From NCBI RefSeq assembly GCF_001528665.1, contig NZ_BBYJ01000011.1, positions 1-64,000 of the forward strand: a stretch of 64,000 nt of DNA. Reading direction: 5' to 3'. Position 1 is the stretch's first letter; each line of letters begins with the position of its first letter. Made by a program: the position numbers and the translations under genes. This stretch comes from Microtetraspora malaysiensis (GTDB lineage: Bacteria; Actinomycetota; Actinomycetes; Streptosporangiales; Streptosporangiaceae). The notes below the pieces were generated by a model. That model had not been told where the DNA came from, did no database searches, and was given only the letters and a program-made list of their open reading frames with translations. Shown piece by piece: positions 16,484-24,060 of the stretch.

Positions 16484-16749
16484 ACCGGGCCGTAGTGGTC
16501 GTCCGGCACGGGGACGTGGCCGTTGAGCGCGGCCCGCGCGATGGTCTCCCGCAGCGCCTCGCACGCGGTGAAACGGCCGCCGTCCGGGCCGGCGCGCCGT
16601 TCCAGGCAGGTGTCCATGGCCTCGGTGTCCCACTGGATGCTGGTCTGCTGCCAGCTCGACTTGCGCACCTGAACCCGGGCGCCGCACTGGCGGCACCCCA
16701 CCGGCACCATCGGCGCGTCCAGCAGCCGGTTGTCCTGCCGGACCGTCAT
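16459..16749 (-). CDS. Small cysteine protein co-translated with KshA
   Basis: I do not recognise a named family for this 96-residue protein. Its ATG at 16749 overlaps the kshA stop codon (ATGA), so translation is coupled. It contains C19-x2-C22 and two more cysteines (C48, C63), suggesting a small zinc-ribbon or metal-binding fold, plus the segment SSWQQTSIQWD. No membrane segment is seen. Because it is tied to the Rieske oxygenase, a role in assembly, electron transfer or stability of KshA is a reasonable hypothesis. It does not look like KshB, which is a much larger ferredoxin reductase. Confidence 0.65.
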   Translation of the reverse strand: MTVRQDNRLLDAPMVPVGCRQCGARVQVRKSSWQQTSIQWDTEAMDTCLERRAGPDGGRFTACEALRETIARAALNGHVPVPDDHYGPVATVPETP

Positions 16750-17912
16750 GCCGGCCGGCTCTCGGCGGCCCTGCGGGCGATGTTCTCCTCGACCTCCTTG
16801 CGCCACGCCTCGACCGGGCGTGCGGTGTCCAGCTCGTGCTCGAAGCGCTCGACCATCTCCGGCGTGACGTCGGCGACGTCCACGTAGAACTGTTCGTACC
16901 AGCGGCGGAGCTGGTAGACCGGGCCGTCCTCCTCGCACAGCAGCGGGTTGTCGATCCTGGTCTTGTTCTTCCAGATCTGGATGTCCTGGTCGAAACCCTT
17001 GAGGATGAAGTCGCTCATCTTGCGCGCCATCGCGTCGGCGGCCTCACCCGGAAGCGCGTCCGTGCGCTGCACGATGATGCCCGAGTGCAGCACGAACGAG
17101 TTCGCGTCGATCGGGTAGTGCGCGTTGATCAGCACCGACTTGATGTCCAGGCCCTCGTAGTGGTACGTCAGGTCGTCGATCATGAACGACGGCCCGTGGT
17201 AGGACGCCACCGAGGTGTTGCCCAGCAGCTGCGGCTCGCCGTTCCTCGCCGGCGGGCGGGTGTCCGGGCGGCCCATGCCCTTCATGATCTGGGTCGCCGT
17301 GTGCCCCTCGAAGATGTTCTTGAAGTACGTCGGGAACGAGTAGTGGACGTAGAAGAAGTGCGCCATGTCGACGACGTTGTCCACGACCTCGCGGCAGTTC
17401 GTGTTGACGATCGTCTCGGACCAGACCCAGTCGGTCCAGTCGTCGCGCGTCGCCCCTTCGATGACCGGGATCGTCACGTCCGGGGGCGGCGGGTTGCCCT
17501 CCGGGTCGTTCCAGAGGAACAGCAGGCCGTCCTGCCGCATGGTGATCCAGGCGGCGGTACGGGCGCGCAGCGGTACCCGGCGCGAGTACGGGATGCTCTT
17601 GCACTTGCCGTCGCCGCCCCAGCGCCAGTCGTGGAACGGGCAGGCGATCTCGTTGCCCTTGACGGTGCCCTGGGACAGGTCGCCGCCCATGTGCCGGCAG
17701 TACGCGTCGAGGACGTTCACCTTGCCGTCGCCGCTCTGGAAGACCACGAGCTTCTGGCCGAAGGCGTTGACGGTGTGCGGTTTCCCGTCCGCGAACGTGC
17801 TGGACAACCCCAGGCAGTGCCATCCGCGGGCGAACCGTGCCGGCGCGGCCTCGGCCTCGATCGCGCGCACGTCGTCGTGTCGGGAATCCACTGCGGTCAC
17901 TGTTGACCCCAC
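16746..17912 (-). CDS. kshA: 3-ketosteroid 9alpha-hydroxylase, Rieske oxygenase subunit
   Basis: This 388-residue Rieske non-heme iron oxygenase matches KshA, which with the reductase KshB hydroxylates C9 of androstadienedione-type steroids and so opens ring B. The Rieske cluster ligands are C72-x-H74 and C91-x2-H94. The catalytic iron site shows N-V-V-D182-M-A-H185-F-F-Y-V-H190. Length agrees with known KshA (about 385). The longest start is the GTG at 17912, but another GTG at 17900 has a better-placed G-rich ribosome site, so the N-terminus may be four residues shorter. It is divergent from hsaA. No KshB is present in the window. Confidence 0.93.
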   Translation of the reverse strand: MGSTVTAVDSRHDDVRAIEAEAAPARFARGWHCLGLSSTFADGKPHTVNAFGQKLVVFQSGDGKVNVLDAYCRHMGGDLSQGTVKGNEIACPFHDWRWGGDGKCKSIPYSRRVPLRARTAAWITMRQDGLLFLWNDPEGNPPPPDVTIPVIEGATRDDWTDWVWSETIVNTNCREVVDNVVDMAHFFYVHYSFPTYFKNIFEGHTATQIMKGMGRPDTRPPARNGEPQLLGNTSVASYHGPSFMIDDLTYHYEGLDIKSVLINAHYPIDANSFVLHSGIIVQRTDALPGEAADAMARKMSDFILKGFDQDIQIWKNKTRIDNPLLCEEDGPVYQLRRWYEQFYVDVADVTPEMVERFEHELDTARPVEAWRKEVEENIARRAAESRPA

Positions 17913-18084
17913 CCTTCGGAACGCGGGTTCTCTCCATGGGAAAGGTAGGTCGCCCGGACCGGCGGCGGACGGGGAGTCCCAGTGGGCGGGATGCCCCGGG
18001 TCGTGGTCGCGAACCCGGAAGGACCATCATGGAGGCACTCATCACGAACACCCCATTCGATGAAAGTGACACGGAGACGCCCCC

Positions 18085-19251
18085 ATGAGCAACGAGGTCC
18101 TGGAGTCGGTTCGCACGCTGCTGCCGTCCATCGCGGGACGGGCCCCGTCCACCGACGAGAACGGACGCGTCCCGGCGGAGAGCATCCGGGAACTCGTCAA
18201 GGCCGGCGTCTTCCGGATGCTGCAGCCGCGCAGGTACGGCGGCGCCGAGTGCGACCCGGTGCGGTTCTACGAGGTCGTGCGCGAGATCTCCGGCGTGTGC
18301 GGCTCGACCGGCTGGGTGGCCGCGGTGCTCGGCGTCCACCCCTGGCAGCTCGGCCTGTTCGCCGAGGCCGCCCAGGACGACGTCTGGGGCGCGGACCCCG
18401 ACACGCTGGTGGCCTCGTCGTACGCGCCGGTGGGGCGGCTGACCCCGGTCGAGGGCGGCTACGAGCTGTCCGGGCGGTGGAAGTTCTCCTCCGGCTGCGA
18501 GCACGCGTCGTGGGCGCTGATCGGCGGCCTGATCGTGGGTGCCGAGGGGCGGCCGGTCGACTTCATGACCGTGCTGGTCCCGCGCGCGGACTACCGGATC
18601 GAGGAGGTCTGGGACGTCATCGGTCTGCGCGGCACCGCCAGCAACGACATCGTCGTCGAGCGCGCGTTCGTCCCGGAGTACCGGACGATGCGCAACTACG
18701 AGCAGGCGCAGCTGCGCGGCCCCGGGCAGAAGGTGAACACCGGCCCGCTGTACCGGATGCCCTTCGCGACCGTCTTCACCTCCGCGATCACGGGCGCGGT
18801 CGTCGGCGCGGTCGCGGGCTGCTACGCGTCCTACATCGCCGCGATGCGCGACCGGGTCCGGCTCAGCCTCGGCGGCGGCCGGTTCGCCGAGGACCAGTTC
18901 GCCCAGGTGGCGGTGGCCCGGGCCGCCTCGGAGATCGACGCGGCGATCCTGCAGATGGACCGTAACGTCCGCGAGGTCTACCAGCACGCCGTGGACGGCG
19001 TGGAGATCCCGATGGAGCTGCGGCTGCGGGCCCGCCGGGACCAGGTGCGCGCCACCGAGCGGGTGCTGGAGGCGATCGACATCCTGTTCAAGACCGCCGG
19101 GGGGATCTCGCTCCAGCGCGGCAACCCCATCGAGCGCGCCTGGCGGGACGCGCACGCCGGCAGCGTCCACGTGGCCAACGACGTCGAGCGCGCCCTGGCC
19201 ATGTACGGCAAGGCCGAGTTCGGCCTCGCCGTCGAGGACAACATGATCTGA
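18085..19251 (+). CDS. hsaA: 3-HSA 4-hydroxylase, flavin-dependent oxygenase
   Basis: This 388-residue acyl-CoA-dehydrogenase-fold monooxygenase closely matches HsaA. That enzyme uses FADH2 or FMNH2 from HsaB to hydroxylate 3-HSA to the catechol that HsaC cleaves. Shared landmarks are A-C-G-S-T-G-W-V-like text (VCGSTGWVAAVLGVH), S-S-G-C-E-H-A-S-W, V-G-L-R-G-T-like DVIGLRGTASN, R-A-R-R-D-Q-V-R-A-T and W-R-D-A-H-A-G. The ATG at 18085 opens a single gene divergent from kshA, and its stop faces the next gene convergently. HsaB is not in the window. Confidence 0.92.
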   Translation: MSNEVLESVRTLLPSIAGRAPSTDENGRVPAESIRELVKAGVFRMLQPRRYGGAECDPVRFYEVVREISGVCGSTGWVAAVLGVHPWQLGLFAEAAQDDVWGADPDTLVASSYAPVGRLTPVEGGYELSGRWKFSSGCEHASWALIGGLIVGAEGRPVDFMTVLVPRADYRIEEVWDVIGLRGTASNDIVVERAFVPEYRTMRNYEQAQLRGPGQKVNTGPLYRMPFATVFTSAITGAVVGAVAGCYASYIAAMRDRVRLSLGGGRFAEDQFAQVAVARAASEIDAAILQMDRNVREVYQHAVDGVEIPMELRLRARRDQVRATERVLEAIDILFKTAGGISLQRGNPIERAWRDAHAGSVHVANDVERALAMYGKAEFGLAVEDNMI

Positions 19252-19266
19252 GATCGGCCCCTGACC

Positions 19267-19301
19267 GGCCCCTGACCGGGCCGCGGTCTGGTCAGGGGGC
19301 C
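19267..19301. terminator. Bidirectional hairpin between hsaA and the convergent gene
   Basis: The arm GGCCCCTGACC (19267-19277) pairs with GGTCAGGGGGCC (19290-19301) with one bulge. The left arm is a tandem duplicate of the preceding 11 bp. It overlaps the end of the minus-strand gene at 19292. Confidence 0.6.
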
Positions 19302-20398
19302 GTCGCGAACCAGTCGGCGAACCCGCTCGGGTCGTGGCGGCCCACGTTCGCGTGCTCGAACATGCCCCACCCGACCGCCCCGCCGCAGGTGGCCCGCGCG
19401 ACGTGGTCCACGGTGGCGAACGGCAGCCGGGAGGTGATCGCCGGGTCGTCGAGGTGGTACTTCGAGGTGCTCGTCCAGTCGCGGCCCCGCCACTGGCCGT
19501 GCGTCCAGTCCGGGTCGCCGCCGTACCCGGCGCCGACGCTCAGGGCGACCGACGTGAGGGTCTCGACCTCGACCACCACCGGCTCCCCGCCGGGCGTCGT
19601 CAGGTGCAGGCGCGCGGACTCCGGGTGCCGGGTCCCGCTCGCGTACGCGATCTCCACGCGGGGCCAGCCGAGCTGCTCCACCCGGCCGTCCGGGAAGACG
19701 CGGGTGGCGTGGTTCAGGGTGCGGGTCCCGTCGGCGGACTCCTGCGCGATGACGAGCAGGCCGAAGTCGTCGAACCGCAGCGGCGCGTACACCCACCAGT
19801 GGCCGGCGAGGGGCTCGTCGGCGAGCCGTCCGGCGGGGTCGGCGTCGCCGACGGGGCGGATGCCCCACGACCGGTCGCGGCTGCCGACCCAGACCTCGGG
19901 ATCGGCCCGCAGCTCCTCGCCGGCCACGCTCAGCGTGCCCGACCAGCCGCCGACCTGCGCGAACCGGGTGGCGTCGAGGATCGCCTTCGGCCCCGACATG
20001 AGCATGTGCCGGTCTTCGAGGACCGCCGGGAACGCGCCCTCCCAGGTGAGGTCGAAGCACACGGAGCCGTCCGCGGGCTCGCACACCACCCGGACGCGGC
20101 GCAGCGGCTCCACGACCTCCACCCGGTAGCCGCCCACCCGCGCCTCCAGCGAGCGCTCGTCGAGGGCGTCGGAGAAGCGCACCGCCCACTGCTCGCCGCC
20201 GCGCCGCACGGTCGCGAACGCGTCGGTCACACCGAGGTTCGGGTACACGCCGAGCCCGGTGACCAGGAACACCTCACCCGTGCGGTCGTGGGCGTTGAAG
20301 TAGCACCGGTCGTAGAAGTTGCGGTCGGTGGCCGCGACCTGGGCCATCGACAGCGGCGACTGGTGGATCGGGTACTCGTCCAGAGGGACCGGTCTCAT
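19292..20398 (-). CDS. Conserved protein of unknown function in the steroid cluster, 368 aa
   Basis: I cannot name this 368-residue protein with certainty. It is soluble, has no signal peptide, and is rich in beta-strand-like text with many W/Y/F-G patterns (GHWWVYAPLRFDDFGLLVI, GGWSGTLSV). It looks like the two-barrel lipocalin/AttH-like actinobacterial proteins often seen beside steroid genes. It begins 4 nt after the stop of the upstream KstD-kinase fusion, so it is the second gene of that minus-strand operon. A hydrophobic-ligand binding or hydratase-type role is a guess from fold impression and context. Confidence 0.65.
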   Translation of the reverse strand: MRPVPLDEYPIHQSPLSMAQVAATDRNFYDRCYFNAHDRTGEVFLVTGLGVYPNLGVTDAFATVRRGGEQWAVRFSDALDERSLEARVGGYRVEVVEPLRRVRVVCEPADGSVCFDLTWEGAFPAVLEDRHMLMSGPKAILDATRFAQVGGWSGTLSVAGEELRADPEVWVGSRDRSWGIRPVGDADPAGRLADEPLAGHWWVYAPLRFDDFGLLVIAQESADGTRTLNHATRVFPDGRVEQLGWPRVEIAYASGTRHPESARLHLTTPGGEPVVVEVETLTSVALSVGAGYGGDPDWTHGQWRGRDWTSTSKYHLDDPAITSRLPFATVDHVARATCGGAVGWGMFEHANVGRHDPSGFADWFATAP

Positions 20399-20401
20399 CC
20401 A

Positions 20402-23167
20402 TCACTCCCAGGCGTAGGTTCCGGCGACGAGGTCGCGCAGGGCGGCGTGGTGCATGACGTACTCGTCGGGGGTCGGCGGCGCGGTCTCCTCGCCGAACCG
20501 GATGGCCCGGCGTCTGATCTGCGACATGACGATCGCGTGCCGCAGCGCGGCGTACGTCAGATAGAAGTCGAGGTCGCGGACCCGGTGGCCGGTGCGCCGC
20601 TCGTACTCCTCGACCACGTCCGAACGGCGGCAGAAGCCGGGCAGGCCCGGCGCCTCCAGCACCTCGGCGATGTCCTGGAAGAACCGGTGGAGGAAGACGA
20701 ACCACCCGAGGTCCGTCTCGCGCGGCCCCAGCGCGGCCATCTCCCAGTCGAGCACGGCGACGGGGCGGGTCCCGCCGTACACGATGTTGCCGACCCGGGC
20801 GTCGCCCCACAGCAGCACCGGCGGGCCGGGGTCGGCCGGCCAGTTCTCCTCCAGCCAGGCGAACGCGTCCTCGATCACCGGGATGCGCACGCCGTCGTCG
20901 CGGCGGGTCCACTCGTAGTAGGCGCGCTCCCGCTCGACGTGGCCGCGCAGCGCGTCCTCGCCCGCCTCGGCGGCCAGATCGGGAAGCAGGCCGGCGGCCC
21001 CCGCCAGCCCGTGCACCCCGGCCAGTACCGCGACGCCCGAGTCCTGGACCTCGCGCCTCTCCCGCGCGGTCGCGTCGCGTAACCACCCGTCGAAGACGTA
21101 CGGCGGGTTGTCGACGGGCACCCGGCCGTCCGCGCGGCTCATCACGAGGAACGGCACGCCGAGGACGTCGCCGGACTCCTCCAGCCAGTGGACCTCGGGG
21201 ACCGGGACCTCGGTGTGCCGGGCCACCGCCCGCATCACCTCGAACTGGCGGCGGATGTCGTAGCCGGGGAAGACCGGGAAGGTGCTCGGCCGGGGCGCCA
21301 GCCGGGCGACCAGGGACGTCCGCCGCTCCTCGCCGGCGACCGTCCACTCGGCGTCGAACAGGACCGAGACGCTCGACATGCCGGAGTGGGCCGGCCGGGT
21401 CAGCCCGCTCAGCCGTACCGGGCCGTCGGCGCCGAGCCGTTCGGCCAGCCAGCCGGCCAGGGCGGCGCGCACCGCGTCGAGGTCCGTCGGATCGACGGTG
21501 ATGACCCGGCGGGCCGCCTCCGGCACGTCGCCGGACGGTTCCGGGGGTGCGGACGGCCGCATGTCATCGGCCACGTCACCGGCCGTGTTTCCTGCCGTGT
21601 TTCCGGCCAGGTCACCGGTCACGTCGCCGGCCGTGTTTTCGGCCATATTTTCGGCCATGTCCCGCGCGGCCCGATAGGCGAAGACCATCGCCGACCCGAT
21701 CGGCACCCCCGGGCCGGGGTAGACCCGCCCCGAGAAGGACGCGCTGGTGTTGCCTGCGGCGTACAGCCCGGCGATCGGGCGGCCCGCGCCGTCCAGCGCG
21801 CGGCCCTCCGTGTCGGTGCGCAGGCCGCCCTTGGTGCCGAGGTCGCTGAGGACCAGGCGCGCCGCGAAGTACGGCGGGCGGTCCACCGGGACCAGGCAGG
21901 GGTTCGGGCCCGCCCCCTCGGAGCGGCCGGCGAAGAACTGGTCGTAGGGGTCCTCACCTCGATTGAAGTCGGCGTCCACGCCGTCCCGGGCGAAGCCGTT
22001 GAACCGCTCGACCGTGGCGGCCAGCGCGGAGGCGGGCAGGCCCAGCTTCTCCGCCAGCTCGTCCAGCGAGCCGGCCTCGATCCAGGCCGAGCGGGGGAGG
22101 GACGGGATCGAGATGGCCGGGAGCGCGTCCGCGTGCCGCGAGTCGAAGACCAGGTACGCGGGCACCCGCTCGGGCGCGGCGGCCATCTCCCGCCCCATCC
22201 GGTCGTAGGGGAGCGACTCGTTGGCGAACCGGCGGCCGGTCGAGTCGACCACCAGCCCGCCGCGGAAGCCGAGCGTGAAGCAGCCGCGGCCGTTCTCGTC
22301 CGCCACGCCGGGGCACCACCACGCCTGGTCCATCAGCTCGGTGGCGGCCCCGGCGGCGACGGCGGCCAGGATGGGGTCGCCGGTGTTCGCCCCGGCGGGC
22401 GCCATCGACCACTCGGCCGCGCCGGGGACGCCGTGCTCGGCCCGCATCGCGCCGTTTCCCTCGAAGCCGCCCGCAGCCAGCAGCACCCCGCGCGCCGCGC
22501 GGATCCGCGCCGGGCCATCCGCGGTGTCGACCTCCACACCGGTCACCCGGCCGTCCTCGACGACGAGGCGGCGGAACCGGACGCCGGTGCGCACGGTGGC
22601 CTTCCCCGTGTTCGTCAGTGCGAGCAGCAGCCGGCCGATGAGCGCCCGGCCCTGGGCGAGCGCGGGGCCGGCGTGGCCGCGTCCGGTCCGGTCGCGGTCC
22701 ACCGGCGGGCGCACCAAGGAGGCGAGCTCGCCCAGGCGCTCGGCGGGCAGGTCCAGCGGGACGAACGAGCGCCCGGCGTCCATGCGGCCGGGGACCGCGT
22801 AGTAGTCGGGGAAGGGACGCCACTCGAACTCGATCGCCGGGTCGCGCTCCAGAAACTCGGCGACCTCGGGGGCGGTGGCCAGGAACGCCTCCCGCCGGCC
22901 GTCGGCGTCCTCGCCCAGCAGGGCGCGCAGGTAGGCGCGCGCCGACTCGGTCGAGTCGCCGATGCCCGCCCGCTCCTGGACCCGGGTCCCCGGCAGCCAG
23001 ACGGCGGCCCCGGCGTACGCGGAGGTGCCGCCGAGCAAGGAGGTCTTCTCCAGCACCACCGTGCGCAGGCCGTGCGACGCGGCGGTGAGCGCCCCGGTCA
23101 TCGCCCCGGCGCCGGAGCCCGCGACCACCACGTCGTACTCGTCGTCCCACACCCCGGTACCGGCCAT
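20402..23167 (-). CDS. KstD-like 3-ketosteroid dehydrogenase fused to an APH-type kinase domain
   Basis: This is one 921-residue protein with two enzymes. Residues about 10-500 form a 3-ketosteroid-Delta1-dehydrogenase-like flavoenzyme: GSGAGAMTGA FAD loop, PDYY, FANESLPY and Y483-P-G-P-G487. These match the Tyr, Tyr, Tyr/Gly active-site set of Rhodococcus KstD1. Residues 503-536 are an eight-fold tetrapeptide linker. Residues about 555-880 are an aminoglycoside-phosphotransferase/FadE36-like kinase domain with L-L-W787-G-D789-x4-N794 and a downstream LDWEMA. The catalytic-loop H is replaced by W. The ATG at 23167 has GGAAGGA upstream. It is divergent from the KstR-like gene and followed by the 368-residue protein. 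Confidence 0.9.
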   Translation of the reverse strand: MAGTGVWDDEYDVVVAGSGAGAMTGALTAASHGLRTVVLEKTSLLGGTSAYAGAAVWLPGTRVQERAGIGDSTESARAYLRALLGEDADGRREAFLATAPEVAEFLERDPAIEFEWRPFPDYYAVPGRMDAGRSFVPLDLPAERLGELASLVRPPVDRDRTGRGHAGPALAQGRALIGRLLLALTNTGKATVRTGVRFRRLVVEDGRVTGVEVDTADGPARIRAARGVLLAAGGFEGNGAMRAEHGVPGAAEWSMAPAGANTGDPILAAVAAGAATELMDQAWWCPGVADENGRGCFTLGFRGGLVVDSTGRRFANESLPYDRMGREMAAAPERVPAYLVFDSRHADALPAISIPSLPRSAWIEAGSLDELAEKLGLPASALAATVERFNGFARDGVDADFNRGEDPYDQFFAGRSEGAGPNPCLVPVDRPPYFAARLVLSDLGTKGGLRTDTEGRALDGAGRPIAGLYAAGNTSASFSGRVYPGPGVPIGSAMVFAYRAARDMAENMAENTAGDVTGDLAGNTAGNTAGDVADDMRPSAPPEPSGDVPEAARRVITVDPTDLDAVRAALAGWLAERLGADGPVRLSGLTRPAHSGMSSVSVLFDAEWTVAGEERRTSLVARLAPRPSTFPVFPGYDIRRQFEVMRAVARHTEVPVPEVHWLEESGDVLGVPFLVMSRADGRVPVDNPPYVFDGWLRDATARERREVQDSGVAVLAGVHGLAGAAGLLPDLAAEAGEDALRGHVERERAYYEWTRRDDGVRIPVIEDAFAWLEENWPADPGPPVLLWGDARVGNIVYGGTRPVAVLDWEMAALGPRETDLGWFVFLHRFFQDIAEVLEAPGLPGFCRRSDVVEEYERRTGHRVRDLDFYLTYAALRHAIVMSQIRRRAIRFGEETAPPTPDEYVMHHAALRDLVAGTYAWE
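21561..21656. repeat. 12-bp minisatellite, eight units, encoding the fusion linker
   Basis: Eight consecutive 12-bp units (consensus near gtgt-ttccggcc, with variants) run in frame through the KstD-kinase gene. They encode tetrapeptides of the form [DN]-[MTVL]-[AT]-[EGD]. The count is exact at 96 bp. Units are diverged from each other but keep length, so copy number may vary among strains. Confidence 0.9.
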
Positions 23168-23324
23168 GCCGTCCGTCCTTCCGTGACCATCTCGCGCTGT
23201 CCGCCCAGGGAACCCCAGCGCCGCCGCCGCGTCGCGATGGCATCCCACTCACCGGTATGGACCAATTCACGGAGCCCCCTGGAGCCGTGTGTAATGTCTT
23301 GTCGAAACACCTGGGGGGAAGACC

Positions 23325-23942
23325 GTGCCGAGAATCGCCGAAGTCAGGCCGCCGGCCGAGCCGAGCTCGCCCGAGCAGCGCGCCCGGCATCTGCGCATCC
23401 TCCGGGCGGCCGCGCACTTCGGCGCGGACAAGGGCCTGGAGCGGGTCCAGATGCATGAGGTGGCGAAGGCCGCGGGCGTCGCGATCGGCACGCTGTACCG
23501 CTACTTCCCGTCGAAGACCCACCTGTTCACCGCGGTGATGGCCGAGCAGATCGACCGGTTCAACGAGACCGTCACCCGGCCCAAGCCCGGCGTGAGCCCC
23601 GAGGACGCGGTCGGCGACCTGCTGGTGAGCGCGAGCAGGCAGTTGCTGAGCCGGCCCGCGCTGGCGACCGCGATGCTCAACTCCGCCAACGCCGCCACCG
23701 CCGCGGCGGTCCCCGACGCGGGCCGGATCGACAGCACGTTCCGCGACATCGTGCTGCGGGCCCTCGGCATCGACGACCCCACCGCCCAGGACGTCACGCT
23801 CGTCCGGCTGCTCATGCAGTGCTGGTACGGCGTGCTGCAGTCGAGCCTCAACGGCCGGGCCTCGATCCCGGACATGGAGAGCGACATCCGGCTCGCCTCC
23901 CGGCTGCTGCTCGCCCCCCGCTCCAACGCCGCCGACGCCTGA
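23325..23942 (+). CDS. KstR-like TetR repressor
   Basis: This is a 205-residue TetR-family regulator. Its helix-turn-helix reads VQMHEVAKAAGVAIGTLYRYFPSK, very close to that of KstR, the steroid-catabolism repressor of Mycobacterium (VQMRAVADRADVAVGTLYRYFPSK). Overall length also matches. The GTG at 23325 follows GGGGGGAAG. It is divergent from the KstD-kinase operon over 157 bp, which contains a TCCCACTCACCGGTA element at 23243-23257. Control of steroid operons in the window, probably with an acyl-CoA or steroid inducer, is inferred. Confidence 0.82.
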   Translation: MPRIAEVRPPAEPSSPEQRARHLRILRAAAHFGADKGLERVQMHEVAKAAGVAIGTLYRYFPSKTHLFTAVMAEQIDRFNETVTRPKPGVSPEDAVGDLLVSASRQLLSRPALATAMLNSANAATAAAVPDAGRIDSTFRDIVLRALGIDDPTAQDVTLVRLLMQCWYGVLQSSLNGRASIPDMESDIRLASRLLLAPRSNAADA

Positions 23943-24060
23943 GGGGGCGCCGCAAGGGCCTGTGCGTCCAATTCCTGCAGTCCTCGATCGGGTTGAACCC
24001 GCGCGAGCGTCTGCGGATCCAAGAATTGGAGCGAAATGCCCTTTGGCGCGGCATTTTGAT

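Noticed and set aside
17896-17909. GGTCA-CTGT-TGACC palindrome at the kshA start as an operator
   Set aside because: It overlaps the alternative start codons, occurs only once and does not match the other candidate sites; it could be chance.
21561-21656. CRISPR-like array
   Set aside because: The units are contiguous 12-bp repeats without spacers and lie in frame within a coding sequence. No other regularly spaced repeat was found in the window.
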